Of a stretch of DNA of 64,000 bases, positions 18,286 to 26,848 are shown one piece after another. A program made the translations under genes and the position numbers. How positions within the stretch are numbered: the stretch's first letter is position 1; each line of letters opens with the position of its first letter. The stretch comes from an uncultured Saprospiraceae bacterium (GTDB lineage Bacteria > Bacteroidota > Bacteroidia > Chitinophagales > Saprospiraceae): NCBI GenBank assembly GCA_938001865.1, contig CALLAW010000032.1, positions 1-64,000 of the forward strand, in the 5' to 3' direction. The notes under the pieces were generated by a model. The model was not told the DNA's origin. It searched no databases and saw nothing but the letters and a program-made list of their open reading frames with translations.

Positions 18286-18701
18286 GTACTTCTGATCCTT
18301 ACCCACCTATACTGTCGAATACTTCTCTAAACCCTCATTGTCGTAAATCATAACTCCAATGTACAAGCTGTCTGTATCTAACTAAAGTTAGATATTCAAG
18401 CCTCTATCTTTCTTCTAACTTTGACTCACTTAAAGTCCTATGAGATGCAGTCAACAGGAGGATTCTTTTCTGAATTTGAATAGTAAGGGTACTAAGTCAT
18501 GCAATAGTTTTTACTTATGGATGCTGTTATGTATCTTACTGACTGTAATTCCTTTGCAAGCTATCTCTCCTGTAGATTAATCTGGAAAGTATTGAAATCA
18601 CTCGAGCCAATATTCTTAGATGCCTGCGGTCTGCTTGTGGTCGGGTAGTTGCTGAAGTTGGAAATCCTTTTTTTGGTTATAAATTTTTAATAAATTGAAT
18701 T
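18286..18701. other. Intergenic stretch with gene debris
   Basis: This is a 416-base gap between the DCC gene and the orphan 135-residue protein. It holds one short signal-peptide-like ORF (18440-18580, listed separately) and an AT-rich leader before 18702. I see no RNA gene or clear terminator. Confidence 0.4.
18440..18580 (+). pseudogene. Short ORF resembling a cut-off signal peptide, 46 codons
   Basis: The frame starts at ATG 18440 and stops at TAA 18578-18580. After a polar N-terminus it has a hydrophobic segment FYLWMLLCILLTVIPLQAIS, then SPVD and a stop. This looks like the signal peptide of a secreted or membrane protein with nothing after it. It may be the 5' stump of a decayed gene or a genuine small membrane peptide. 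The surrounding region contains other broken genes, which favours the stump reading. Confidence 0.25.
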
Positions 18702-19109
18702 ATGAGACAAAAGAGAACCGAAATGGAATTGGTAGAAATAGAGGGACTAACAATTATAGTAGTACCTACAACGCCTAGCATTAAGTCGCTTAGAATTAAT
18801 AAAACTAAACATAGAATTTATGCAGAACTATCGGCCCCCTTATCTGGATATGGAATAGTTACAATGAACTGTTATGGCAATTCAGACTCTAGTGATTATT
18901 TAGGAGATATTTACATTGTAAAAGGAGAACAAAATAAATTCGAATGGTCAGAAAAAGTTAATCTTAATGCCCAGACTAGGAAGTATCACTCCTTATTCAA
19001 TGTCTATCAATTTGACAGTTATGATGAATACGAAAAATACAAAAATGGAAAAGGACCAGAAATATTGAGACCTGATGATCACTCAGTCATAGATCCTTTA
19101 GCCAAATAG
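18702..19109 (+). CDS. Hypothetical protein, 135 residues, no recognised family
   Basis: The ATG follows an AT-rich leader. The protein has no signal peptide and no membrane segment. A run of alternating hydrophobic and polar residues (about 25-75) suggests a beta-sandwich, and the C-terminal third is rich in Tyr, Glu and Lys (FDSYDEYEKYKNGKG). Codon use is more AT-rich than in the radA and yifB genes nearby. It ends 14 bases before the histidine kinase gene and could share its transcript. Coding status is supported by the length and reasonable composition only. Confidence 0.5.
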   Translation: MRQKRTEMELVEIEGLTIIVVPTTPSIKSLRINKTKHRIYAELSAPLSGYGIVTMNCYGNSDSSDYLGDIYIVKGEQNKFEWSEKVNLNAQTRKYHSLFNVYQFDSYDEYEKYKNGKGPEILRPDDHSVIDPLAK

Positions 19110-19123
19110 CCTAGTCACGTAAG

Positions 19124-20812
19124 ATGCACAGGTTATTGTATAGAATCTCTTTTTTACTTTTCATATCTCTCAATCAAGGTTACGCAGAGATTACTTATGA
19201 CTCTTGTCAGTATCTCATCAAGAATGGGAGGTTCGATGAACTTATATCCCAAGTTGAGCAAGGATCATTTAATTACTATCTATTCAGTGCTAAGCAAGCT
19301 AGGAAGACTGGAGAATTTGCAGAAGGAATGCAGTTGATCAATAAAGCTCTTGAGTATTATGAAATAGGTGAGTCAGATCTGAAGCATGCAGATGCCTTGG
19401 ACGAATATGGGGTACTCTTAAGATTGTCTAACAGAAATGGTAGGGCTGCAATGAAAGCACATGAAAGCAGCCTTAAGATTAGGCAAGAACTTGCCGATAG
19501 TACAGGCATCGGCATGACCTATCTCTATATGGGCAATGTCTACGCAAGTGAGATCATAGTCAATCCTCTAGCAGACTCTACAATCTATTATAACAAACTT
19601 GCAATAACTTACCTTGATGGTCGAAATGAGTATCTAGCAAATGTGCTGCGACACAACATGGGAAGAATGCAATATAAACTGGAAGAATTCTCAGCAGCTA
19701 GAGAATCATTTGAAACAGCAAAGAAATATTTTGAAGATAAGGGATATGATAATCTTGTAGTGTCTTGCTTGTTAGGTATCTCACAAATCTTTATCAGAGA
19801 CGGCCCAATTGATTCATCATTATTAATACTCAATGAACTGAAGTATGACAGTGTCTGTATCAATGATCTTTCATATCGTAGACAGTTGTTAAATTCATTT
19901 AAAACCTATTATACAAAGACAAATGCATTCCAAAAGGCTTTAGTCACCTATGATAGTATCTCCAATGTCGAAGATCGAATCAGTGCAAAAATAGAGCTTG
20001 AAGCCGCCGAAAAATATGAAAGTCAACGCTATAAAACTCAACTCGCAGAAGAGGATCTTATCAGTACTCGACGTAAGTGGATTGCAATTACTCTTGGTCT
20101 GTTATTGCTTACTTTAACAATTGGGTTTTTGCTCACAAGCCGTAATCGTCGGCAGCAGTACCTCATCAAAGAGAAAGACCTCCTCCTCCAAAAGCAACAA
20201 GCACTCGAGGACGAACGTAACAGGATCGCAGCAGAGATGCATGATGATCTGGGTGGAGGATTGACGACGATTAAGTTCGTCAGTCAACGGGCACGACGTA
20301 AGATGGATAATCCTCGTGACCAAGCCCTCTTAGATAAGATCATCGCTCAGAGTAATACCATCGTCACTAACATGAGTGATATCATCTGGGCGATGAACTC
20401 TAAGTTTGATAATCTCTCAAGTACTGTGGCCTACATCAGACGATATAGTATGGAATACCTGTCTGACTTTGAGATCAATCTGGCATTTGACTCAGACCGA
20501 GTATATGATGAGATCTCACTGACGAGCACAGTCAGACGTAACCTCCTACTCATCGTCAAGGAGGCATTGAATAATATCGTTAAGCATGCTCAGGCGACAG
20601 ATGTCAGTATTAAGAGCTCTTATGACACTCCATATCTCATACTTCAAATCTCAGATAATGGGATCGGTCTTCAATCAGAGAATATCCTTGGTAATGGACT
20701 GGAAAATATGCAGGATCGAATAGCGCTGATGGGTGGAGAGATAGAGTATAGAGATGCTGAGCCAGGACTGACACTTATCTGTAAGATACCGATAATAAGA
20801 ACAGTAAACTGA
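19124..20812 (+). CDS. TPR-containing sensor histidine kinase (HisKA_3/NarX type)
   Basis: This is a 562-residue kinase. A signal peptide (1-21) leads a periplasmic region of tetratricopeptide repeats (about 30-290), which probably senses through protein contacts. A transmembrane segment is at about 315-335 (WIAITLGLLLLTLTIGFLL), followed by a short coiled coil. The HisKA_3 dimerisation domain carries the phospho-acceptor His373 in IAAEMHDDLGGGLTT. The HATPase domain (about 465-560) has N-box LLIVKEALNNIVKHA and DNGIGL. Such kinases phosphorylate NarL/LuxR-type regulators. The natural place for that partner, just downstream, holds only a broken LuxR fragment. Confidence 0.88.
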   Translation: MHRLLYRISFLLFISLNQGYAEITYDSCQYLIKNGRFDELISQVEQGSFNYYLFSAKQARKTGEFAEGMQLINKALEYYEIGESDLKHADALDEYGVLLRLSNRNGRAAMKAHESSLKIRQELADSTGIGMTYLYMGNVYASEIIVNPLADSTIYYNKLAITYLDGRNEYLANVLRHNMGRMQYKLEEFSAARESFETAKKYFEDKGYDNLVVSCLLGISQIFIRDGPIDSSLLILNELKYDSVCINDLSYRRQLLNSFKTYYTKTNAFQKALVTYDSISNVEDRISAKIELEAAEKYESQRYKTQLAEEDLISTRRKWIAITLGLLLLTLTIGFLLTSRNRRQQYLIKEKDLLLQKQQALEDERNRIAAEMHDDLGGGLTTIKFVSQRARRKMDNPRDQALLDKIIAQSNTIVTNMSDIIWAMNSKFDNLSSTVAYIRRYSMEYLSDFEINLAFDSDRVYDEISLTSTVRRNLLLIVKEALNNIVKHAQATDVSIKSSYDTPYLILQISDNGIGLQSENILGNGLENMQDRIALMGGEIEYRDAEPGLTLICKIPIIRTVN

Positions 20813-20830
20813 ATCAACATCAAACTATGA

Positions 20831-20992
20831 GAGCAAAGAGTCAACCTAGATCTCCCACTCTCTCCAAGAGAAGACGAGATACTCAGTCTGCTCTCAAAAG
20901 GTCTACTCTATAAGGAAATCTACAGCGATTGCAGTATTACTATCGGTACTGTCAAATAACACATCCACAACATATACGACAAGGGGTTTTGA
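20831..20992 (+). pseudogene. Remnant of a LuxR/NarL-type response regulator (HTH end)
   Basis: The frame through 20846-20956 reads LDLPLSPREDEILSLLSKG and continues through YKEI and SITIGTVK, then an in-frame TAA at 20957-20959, then HIHNIYDKGF. This is the LuxR-type helix-turn-helix with a stop where the recognition helix should continue. No start codon in this frame and no receiver domain are present upstream, because the kinase stop lies only about 20 bases before. It is best read as the decayed C-terminal end of the kinase's cognate regulator. Confidence 0.65.
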
Positions 20993-21411
20993 TATGAGTT
21001 GTGTTCTCTAGTATTTTCTAATCTCACACTTAGCTAGCATTAGGTCCCTTCTTTATTTTCACTGTCTTGAAATCACAAATAAATACATTGGGTGACGACA
21101 GACTTGTCAACGAAAGATACTATAAAAAGAATACGTATAGAGATTGACAGATTATTCGGCTCGCCTTTTTTCTTGGTTCTTTCTTTTTCACTATCGTAAA
21201 AATAATTGCTGACTCTGTCAGAAAATCAATCAGTCATCTAACAAAAGTTACATTGGACACCCCATCTCTTATCTCTAACTTTATCAAACATTTAGATTCC
21301 TATCTTGACTAGTCTAGTATACCTGTTGCAAAGCAATTTTGAATAAGCGAAAGTGATAAGCGAGTATGATCATATCAAAATGGGAATTTCATCTCTCTGA
21401 ATTAGAACAGA
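20993..21411. other. Intergenic stretch, nothing recognised
   Basis: About 420 bases between the regulator remnant and the metalloprotease gene. It is AT-rich with no convincing ORF. I found no hairpin with a T-run and no TAnnTTTG element in proper spacing. Confidence 0.4.
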
Positions 21412-23400
21412 ATGAATAACATAAAAACCGCTTTCAAAATGACACTATTGACAAAATTAGGAGTGGTCGTGACTCTCTTCATCTCAGCGACTTCTCTTGT
21501 AGCACAGTTAGAGAATCCTAGTACCCAGCAATACGATGAAAGTAACCAAGGATGTGGATTCCAATTGGATCAATCGAAAGAAGAATGGAAAGAATATAAC
21601 GAGCAAATCACCCATCTCAAACTACTAAGGTCTTCATCTACAGATACAATGGAGCTCCTCCCGGTTGTAATGGTAGTAGTTAGAGATGATGACGGTGAGG
21701 TACCATCTTACTATCTCAATGAATGGCGAAATTGGGTATTCTCTAAGACTAATCACTATTTGATGGAGAGTATCAATTCACGACTCTATCTGGCCGACCT
21801 TAGATTTGTAGATAGTACCGCGATCTATAACACTACAGAAAACTCTAATAATGTATTAGTCGAAGACATCTATGGTCCATTCTGTGATACTAATGCGACT
21901 AACATTGTGTTGGCTCCCGGTAATGGATCGAGCTTTGCATTGATGCCAGACAATAATCTCACTCCACAAGCCTTTATGAAAATAAATTATATAGGAATCC
22001 AACATGATGGAGAAACTCCAGAACATGAGTTCGGTCACTTCTTCGGTCTGCGTCATACACATCAAGGCACAGAGTTTGGCAATGATTATGTGTCAGCTGA
22101 GCATGTTCCTAGATCAGGCAGTAATTCTAACTGTAGTGACACTTTTAAGGGTGACGGTCTCTGTGATACTCCTGCTGATCCTTGCATTGGGTTTGGATGT
22201 AGTAGCAACTCTGATACGTTAGATATTTTTGGCAATCCTTATGCCGCTGATACGACCAATATTATGGGCTATTGGATTACATATAGAGATCATTTTACGG
22301 CAGATCAGGACTCAGTCATGGCGGATGGATTAGCATTCAGATTGGCAGATACAGATTATGATATCCAAGGATTCCTGCCGACCACAAGTCCAGCGGCACC
22401 AGTGATCGATTCATTTGAGAATACTCACTTATATAATTATATAGGATGGAATAATGTAACGGATAATCTCGGATATCTGATAGAGCGATCATTAGAGTCT
22501 GACTCTACAGGTTTTTTGCCTATCTATGATTGGGAGTCTTACACTACATCCAATCCGCAGAATAGAGAAATGATTAATGGTGCTACCCATGATGACGTTA
22601 CATACTTCTTGGACAAATCAATTATCGCAGGAGTAGATTACTGGTATAGAGTCATTGCAGTAAACAGTCCAGATCAGTATAGTAATGTTGTGTTTATAGA
22701 ATCTGATTATGACAATAGTTATTGTAACCTAATTACTCCTTGTGCCACTTTTAATTTTGTTCCTGATAGCGTAAAGATTCTGGATTTATCAGAGAATGAG
22801 AAATTTTTTGACGACGATTATTACTGTGATGATCAGTGGGATATACATGCTGAGCAACAAATCATATTGAATGATGATCAAGAATACAATCTAGTCCAAT
22901 GGCATACGATCAATCAGGTGTCTCAATCTTACGTTAACTTCTTCATTGATCTAAATCAAGATGGTGACTTTGAGGATCAGGACGAGTGGGTAATTGAGAA
23001 TGTCCAAATTAGTTTTGTAGGAGGGGGCGGAGATACTACTCTATTTAGTATACCAACCCAAGCAGAGTATGGACTTCGACCTGGAAGAATAATATTTTCG
23101 ACCCTATTTAACCTTGGCATGTTTATGCCAATTGACAATGCATGTGAGTTTAGTCAAAGTAGATTTGCTTTTGACTTAGAGGTAGATATTCAGCAAAATC
23201 CTTGCGTAGCTATTCAGAATCTGATGGGTACGCAGATCATAGATCAAGACTTCATAGCCTCCGACTCTATCATCTCCAACCAAGTGATCGATGCCAATGT
23301 CAACTACAGTGCAGCTAACATTATACAACTCGAGCAAGGGTTTGAAGTACTCATAGGTAAAGACTTCCAAGCAGTGCTCGATGGCTGTGACTTTGAGTAA
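21412..23400 (+). CDS. Secreted M43-type zinc metalloprotease with GEVED domain
   Basis: This is a 662-residue exported protease. The signal peptide is about residues 10-31 (LLTKLGVVVTLFISATSLVA). The metzincin zinc site HEFGHFFGLRH is at residues 205-215, and the Met-turn is NIMGYW near residue 285, as in the M43 (cytophagalysin/pappalysin-like) family. After a fibronectin-like region (about 325-430), a GEVED-type domain follows (about 470-580, with FFIDLNQDGDFEDQDEW). The C-terminus (NIIQLEQGFEVLIGKDFQAVLDGC) is a Bacteroidota repeat-like tail; a type A T9SS tail is not seen. Probable role is extracellular protein degradation. Confidence 0.85.
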   Translation: MNNIKTAFKMTLLTKLGVVVTLFISATSLVAQLENPSTQQYDESNQGCGFQLDQSKEEWKEYNEQITHLKLLRSSSTDTMELLPVVMVVVRDDDGEVPSYYLNEWRNWVFSKTNHYLMESINSRLYLADLRFVDSTAIYNTTENSNNVLVEDIYGPFCDTNATNIVLAPGNGSSFALMPDNNLTPQAFMKINYIGIQHDGETPEHEFGHFFGLRHTHQGTEFGNDYVSAEHVPRSGSNSNCSDTFKGDGLCDTPADPCIGFGCSSNSDTLDIFGNPYAADTTNIMGYWITYRDHFTADQDSVMADGLAFRLADTDYDIQGFLPTTSPAAPVIDSFENTHLYNYIGWNNVTDNLGYLIERSLESDSTGFLPIYDWESYTTSNPQNREMINGATHDDVTYFLDKSIIAGVDYWYRVIAVNSPDQYSNVVFIESDYDNSYCNLITPCATFNFVPDSVKILDLSENEKFFDDDYYCDDQWDIHAEQQIILNDDQEYNLVQWHTINQVSQSYVNFFIDLNQDGDFEDQDEWVIENVQISFVGGGGDTTLFSIPTQAEYGLRPGRIIFSTLFNLGMFMPIDNACEFSQSRFAFDLEVDIQQNPCVAIQNLMGTQIIDQDFIASDSIISNQVIDANVNYSAANIIQLEQGFEVLIGKDFQAVLDGCDFE

Positions 23401-23460
23401 TATTCAAGATAAATGGCTCATCTGTAAATGTAATATCACTCATTAAAAAATGTGAAAACT

Positions 23461-23685
23461 ATGCAAGCTATATCCCTATATCAACCAATAAATATCTCCA
23501 AACGGGAGCAGGAAGTTCTAGAGCTGATCTTCCAAGAACAGACCACAAAGCAGATAGCAAGTACACTCTATATCTCAAAATCCACTGTCGAGACCCATCG
23601 AGCTAATCTATTGATCAAGTTTGACTGTGGGAGTTCTATCGGACTGATCAAGAGAGCTATTAGGAGGGGCTATGTCTCCCTCTAG
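23461..23685 (+). CDS. LuxR-type HTH mini-protein without receiver domain
   Basis: The protein is essentially one complete LuxR/GerE DNA-binding domain: ISKREQEVLELIFQEQTTKQ, then the recognition helix STVETHRANLLIKF and the ending SIGLIKRAIRRGYVSL. That ending is the normal C-terminus of NarL-type regulators. The receiver domain is missing. The ATG at 23461 gives 74 codons; a GTG at 23452 is an alternative. Free-standing domains of this size do exist (GerE), so it may be functional. It lies 60 bases after the protease gene. It is not the repaired copy of the remnant at 20831, because the helix sequences differ. Confidence 0.6.
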   Translation: MQAISLYQPINISKREQEVLELIFQEQTTKQIASTLYISKSTVETHRANLLIKFDCGSSIGLIKRAIRRGYVSL

Positions 23686-23736
23686 GAAAATGGAGAATGG
23701 GGACCATAGGTAACAAGAAAGTAGAAGGTCATATCG

Positions 23737-24213
23737 ATGAAAGGGGTTTTGGTTGTCAAACCAGGCGCTAAGTTGCTTTATCCAGATTTTACCATTCAGC
23801 ATGCTGGTGTTATTACAAGTATTGGAGGTGTAGCAGGACACTCACATACGTATATGATGCGTGATGATACTGGACATTTCTTAAGATCACATTTAGATCA
23901 AAACCTATCTGCTTGTACCGCAGCTTGTTTACTTGTACGTACAGAACTGTATCGTCACATTGGTGGCATGAATGAGTCAAACCTTAAAGTGCCATTCAAT
24001 GATGTAAACTTGTGCCTGAGACTTTTAGCGTTAGGTAAGTATATCGTGTACTCTTCTCAATCAGTCTTAATGCATTATGAGTCCAAAAGTCGAGGCTTAG
24101 ACGACAACTTGGACTCTTATGAACGATTTATGAGTGAAGTCAACGATATGAAAGAAAGTTACCCAACTGATAACCTCGTGAGTCTGTCAAAGCCCAACTT
24201 TAAATTACGCTAA
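23737..24213 (+). pseudogene. 5'-truncated family 2 glycosyltransferase, C-terminal part
   Basis: The 158-residue frame matches only the C-terminal half of GT2 enzymes of the rhamnosyltransferase/GT-with-TPR kind: GAKLLYPDFTIQHAGVI, GGVAGHSHTYM, LSACTAACLLVRTELYRHIG, then VPFNDVNLCLRLLALG and YESKSRGLDDN. The N-terminal nucleotide-binding GT-A half and its first DxD are absent, and the similarity begins almost at the frame start, so the gene was cut by a junction near 23755. Arginine codons are CGT-rich, unlike the AGA-rich neighbours, which suggests a foreign source. It is probably non-functional. A short intact protein is less likely. Confidence 0.65.
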
Positions 24214-24259
24214 TTCCGTACCTTTGATCATTAATCAACACTTGATCACATTACATCTT

Positions 24260-25303
24260 ATGGAGATATTCGATAAAGTAGAAGAAATCAAAGGACAAAT
24301 CAATGCCTATACAATAGACTCAGTAGAGACTCTTGAGGCATTCAGAATTCAATATCTAGGGACTAAGAATAGCATCAAGCCCCTCTTTGCAGAAATGCGA
24401 AACGTACCCAATGAGCAGAAAAAAGAATTCGGTCAGAAGCTCAACGAACTCAAGGTGATTGCTGAGGCAAGATATGAGGAGGTAAAGGCAGGTATCGAGC
24501 AGCAATCCAATAAAGATGCAGCAGCTTCGCTTGATCTCTTTGCACCTGGGAGTACACTTGGTCAAGGGACTAGACACCCGGTATCAATCGTGATGGATAG
24601 AGTCATCAGTATCTTTGAGAAGATTGGTTTCTCAGTGGCAGAGGAGAGAGAGATAGAGGATGATTGGCACAATTTCACTGCCATGAATACTCCAGAAGAT
24701 CACCCAGCAAGAGATATGCAGGATACCTTCTACCTGAAGACTGAAGTGAAGTCAGATATCCAGAGACTACTGCGTACACATACTTCGAGTGTACAAGCAA
24801 GAGTGATGGAGAATAGTAAGCCACCGATCAGAATCATTGCCCCAGGACGAGTGTATCGTAATGAGACGATCTCAGCGAGGAGTCACTGCCAATTCCACCA
24901 GGTAGAGGGTCTCTACATTGATAAGAAGGCATCATTCGCCGATATGAAACAGACACTCTTGTACTATGCAAGAGAGATGTATGGTCCAGATACTAAGATC
25001 AGATTGAGACCGAGTTACTTCCCATTCACAGAGCCAAGTGCCGAGATGGATGTCTACTGGGGACTGAAGACTGAGACTGACCATAAGATTACCAAAGGGA
25101 CAGGATGGTTAGAGATACTCGGCTGTGGGATGGTAGATCCTAATGTCTTGAAGAATTGTGGTATCGACCCAGAAGAGTACACTGGATTTGCCTTCGGGAT
25201 GGGGATAGAGAGACAAGCAATGCTCCAATATAAGATAAGTGACATCAGACTTTTATTTGAGAATGATGTCAGATTTCTCAATCAATTTGCAGCCGCAAAG
25301 TAG
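24260..25303 (+). CDS. pheS: Phenylalanine--tRNA ligase alpha subunit
   Basis: This is the catalytic subunit of the (alpha-beta)2 enzyme that charges tRNA-Phe. The N-terminal coiled coil (about 1-80) binds tRNA. The class II core carries HPVSIVMDRVISIFEKIGF, motif 2 GRVYRNETISARSHCQFHQV and motif 3 GFAFGMGIERQAML. The frame can be extended to a TTG at 24224, but the ATG at 24260 (MEIFDKVEEIK) gives 347 residues, the normal size and start. The beta subunit gene pheT is not adjacent; hisS follows after 17 bases. Confidence 0.95.
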   Translation: MEIFDKVEEIKGQINAYTIDSVETLEAFRIQYLGTKNSIKPLFAEMRNVPNEQKKEFGQKLNELKVIAEARYEEVKAGIEQQSNKDAAASLDLFAPGSTLGQGTRHPVSIVMDRVISIFEKIGFSVAEEREIEDDWHNFTAMNTPEDHPARDMQDTFYLKTEVKSDIQRLLRTHTSSVQARVMENSKPPIRIIAPGRVYRNETISARSHCQFHQVEGLYIDKKASFADMKQTLLYYAREMYGPDTKIRLRPSYFPFTEPSAEMDVYWGLKTETDHKITKGTGWLEILGCGMVDPNVLKNCGIDPEEYTGFAFGMGIERQAMLQYKISDIRLLFENDVRFLNQFAAAK

Positions 25304-25320
25304 AGTAATACAGAAGGAGA

Positions 25321-26664
25321 ATGAAACCAACACTACCCAAAGGCACCAGAGACTTTGCTCCACACCAAGTCTTAAAGAGAGAGCACATCTTCGCTATCAT
25401 TAAGAGAGTATTTTCCAGTTATGGATATGCTCCGATCGAGACTCCAGCGATGGAGAGCCTCTCATCCCTCATGGGGAAATACGGGGAAGAAGGTGACAAA
25501 TTGCTCTTCAAAGTACTGAACAATGGAGACTTCTTGGCCAAAGCTGATGAAGGAGCAATGAAGGATCGGAACTCTGATAAAGTAGTGACTAGCATTTCCA
25601 AGAGGGGGCTCAGATATGATCTCACAGTACCGTTTGCAAGGTTCGTAGCCATGCATCGCAATGACCTTCAGTTTCCATTCAAGAGATATCAGATACAACC
25701 AGTCTGGAGAGCTGATCGTCCACAGAAGGGGAGGTATCAAGAGTTTTATCAGTGTGATGCTGATGTGATTGGATCAGATGCATTGATCTATGAATCAGAG
25801 TTCATTCAGATCTTCGATACTGTCTTTGCAGAGTTGGGCTTGGAGGTTAAGATCAGATATAATCACCGTCAGATCTTACTCGGAGTTGCTCAGTACGCAG
25901 GTGTGGAAGATCAGTTCGTTGAGATGACAACGACCCTTGATAAGCTTGATAAGATAGGTGAGCAAGGTGTCCTGCAAGAGCTAGATTATCGTGGGATTTC
26001 AAATGACTCTGGAGTCAAGATCTTAGAACTTATCCAAGAGACAGACTCAGCAATATTTGAGCAGAAGGTTGGGAGTACAGAGGCTGGCAAACAAGGATTC
26101 GAAGAGATCAATAGGGTGAAATCCTATCTGTCTCACGTGGAATTAAAGAATACACTGACACTAGACCCAACGCTTGCAAGGGGATTGAGTTACTATACCG
26201 GTACGATCTTCGAGGTAGAGTCTACAGAGACTCCGATGGGCAGTATTGCTGCTGGAGGGAGATATGCTGATTTGACGAGTTTATTTGGATTGCCAGATAT
26301 GTCGGGTGTAGGTATCAGTTTCGGTGCCGAGAGGATCTACGATGTGATGGAGACACTTGAGAGATTTCCTCAAGATGTATCCAATACACTGACTGCTCTG
26401 ATACTTCCAATGGACGAAGAGTCGATAGATACCTGCATGCATCTTGCGAGGAAATTGAGAGATCACAACGTCTCGACTGATGTCTACCCTGGTCCAGCCA
26501 AAATGAAGAAGATGATGAAGTACGCTAACAGTCGGGCAGTTCCTCACGTGATCATTATTGGCGAAGACGAAATCAAATCTGGTCAATATATGCTCAAGCG
26601 GATGGTTACTGGAGATCAAGTATCTCTCAACCTCCAGGAACTTATCGAATCATTAGTTGGTTAA
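25321..26664 (+). CDS. hisS: Histidine--tRNA ligase
   Basis: This is a class II synthetase of 447 residues. Motif 1 region is KGTRDFAPHQVLKRE. Motif 2 is QPVWRADRPQKGRYQEFYQCDAD. The histidine-binding signature is ARGLSYYTGTIFEVE, and motif 3 is GVGISFGAERIYD. The C-terminal anticodon-binding domain starts near residue 355. The gene has an AAGGAG element just before its ATG, a good Shine-Dalgarno match, which is unusual for this genome and may help re-initiation after pheS. pheS and hisS form a two-gene unit. Confidence 0.95.
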   Translation: MKPTLPKGTRDFAPHQVLKREHIFAIIKRVFSSYGYAPIETPAMESLSSLMGKYGEEGDKLLFKVLNNGDFLAKADEGAMKDRNSDKVVTSISKRGLRYDLTVPFARFVAMHRNDLQFPFKRYQIQPVWRADRPQKGRYQEFYQCDADVIGSDALIYESEFIQIFDTVFAELGLEVKIRYNHRQILLGVAQYAGVEDQFVEMTTTLDKLDKIGEQGVLQELDYRGISNDSGVKILELIQETDSAIFEQKVGSTEAGKQGFEEINRVKSYLSHVELKNTLTLDPTLARGLSYYTGTIFEVESTETPMGSIAAGGRYADLTSLFGLPDMSGVGISFGAERIYDVMETLERFPQDVSNTLTALILPMDEESIDTCMHLARKLRDHNVSTDVYPGPAKMKKMMKYANSRAVPHVIIIGEDEIKSGQYMLKRMVTGDQVSLNLQELIESLVG

Positions 26665-26765
26665 CTTTCAGTGACCTTTCCTGAGGTGATTCTATGAGTG
26701 ATATGTTAGAGTCAATACTCAGAGAGTTCGATTCCTTGATGTCCAACTAATCGACACATAGATTC

Positions 26766-26798
26766 TTTGATAATATATAATTGGATTGAGTAACTTTG
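26766..26798 (+). promoter_or_regulatory. Promoter of the haloperoxidase-like gene
   Basis: TTTG at 26766-26769, a 21-base spacer and TAACTTTG at 26791-26798 match the Bacteroidota sigma-70 consensus exactly. The leader to the ATG at 26849 would be about 45 bases. Confidence 0.6.
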
Positions 26799-26848
26799 TA
26801 TCTGATCCTCTAAAGGTCTGATCCAGTAAACTTGAGAATACCTTGAAT

